Of a DNA stretch of 15,476 nucleotides, positions 15,179-15,476 are shown one piece after another. Below the pieces are notes generated by a model, which saw nothing but the letters and a program-made list of their open reading frames with translations, did not search any database and was not told where the DNA came from. Position numbers and translations under genes: made by a program. Each line of letters starts with the position of its first letter. The first letter of the stretch is position 1. This DNA is from Actinobacteria bacterium UBA2286 (GTDB lineage: Bacteria > Actinomycetota > Coriobacteriia > Anaerosomatales > Anaerosomataceae), in the NCBI GenBank assembly GCA_002345925.1, contig DDWM01000062.1, positions 157-15,632 on the forward strand, in the 5' to 3' direction.

Positions 15179-15476
15179 CAGGAACTCCCTAGCGCTGCGG
15201 ACAGTGTTTCAAGAAGTGTATCAATTTCCGCCTTGCTGCATACCAGTGGAGGAAGAAAACGTAGCATGGAATCGCCAACGTTCAGCGCAACGATGCCGCG
15301 CCCGAGGAGTTCTGAGGCGATGCGGGCCGCATTCGGCTCGGCGAGGGTGATTCCCACCATCAGGCCACGACCGCGGACATCGGTGATCGCACCCGTCTCG
15401 GCAGCTAGCGCCTGAAGGCTTTCTCGCATGTACGCCCCAACCGCGACTGAATTCTCGCCAAGGTTCTCTGTTTCGA
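15178..15476 (-). CDS. argD: acetylornithine aminotransferase, 3' part only
   Basis: The frame is open to the right edge, so only about the last 98 residues are present. They include VRGRGLMVGI and, near the end, GDSMLRFLPPLVCSKAEID, the C-terminal pattern of class III pyridoxal-phosphate aminotransferases of the ArgD type. The lysine that binds the cofactor is outside the window. The enzyme makes N-acetylornithine from the semialdehyde and glutamate. The assignment to argD over related ornithine or GABA aminotransferases rests on the stop-start overlap with argF. The ATG at 15429 is internal and is not the gene start. Confidence 0.9.
   Translation of the reverse strand, partial: ETENLGENSVAVGAYMRESLQALAAETGAITDVRGRGLMVGITLAEPNAARIASELLGRGIVALNVGDSMLRFLPPLVCSKAEIDTLLETLSAALGSS

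Overview
The window reads as a chromosomal housekeeping segment of a GC-rich actinobacterium. The 5' end of the 16S rRNA at the left edge is actinobacterial in type, and GTG and TTG starts are frequent. The argD-F-R-G-H order and the boxA-like rrn leader resembling those of Gram-positive bacteria point most towards class Coriobacteriia. That placement is an inference; the full 16S lies outside the window. No phage, insertion sequence, CRISPR array or defence locus is visible.

Left part (1-1816, all minus strand). tyrS (tyrosyl-tRNA synthetase) is followed by about 120 bases of structured non-coding sequence and a strong terminator. Next come a TTGACA-17-TAACGT rRNA promoter, a boxA-like antitermination site, a hairpin-rich leader, and the first 63 bases of 16S rRNA. 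The 64-607 gap therefore holds regulatory and RNA elements and no convincing protein gene.

Middle part (1817-9441). Two plus-strand class A penicillin-binding proteins, both GT51 glycosyltransferase + transpeptidase + PASTA, flank a minus-strand U32/DUF3656 protein. The first carries an extra C-terminal PKD domain and a cysteine-bearing linker. The second ends in a proline-rich tail and probably starts at TTG. The tyrS/PBP divergent promoter region holds a perfect 11-bp inverted repeat centred on the proposed PBP -10. The first PBP and the U32 gene converge with only 2 bp between their stop codons. A 16-bp perfect hairpin separates the second PBP from the converging NIF3-family gene.

Right part (9458-15476, all minus strand). 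Transcription runs from the right edge: argD (3' part only), argF, argR, argG, argH and a GNAT acetyltransferase, with overlaps or short gaps that suggest one operon. A NIF3-family metalloprotein gene follows after a 185-bp gap. ArgF, ArgG and ArgH convert ornithine to arginine, ArgD acts upstream in ornithine synthesis, and ArgR is the expected arginine-responsive regulator. The operon promoter and its ARG boxes would lie beyond the right edge.

The most interesting points are the structured element downstream of tyrS, the inverted repeats in the rrn and tyrS/PBP promoter regions, the PASTA+PKD PBP with its paralogue, and the GNAT attached to the arginine cluster. I see no clear new multi-gene system.
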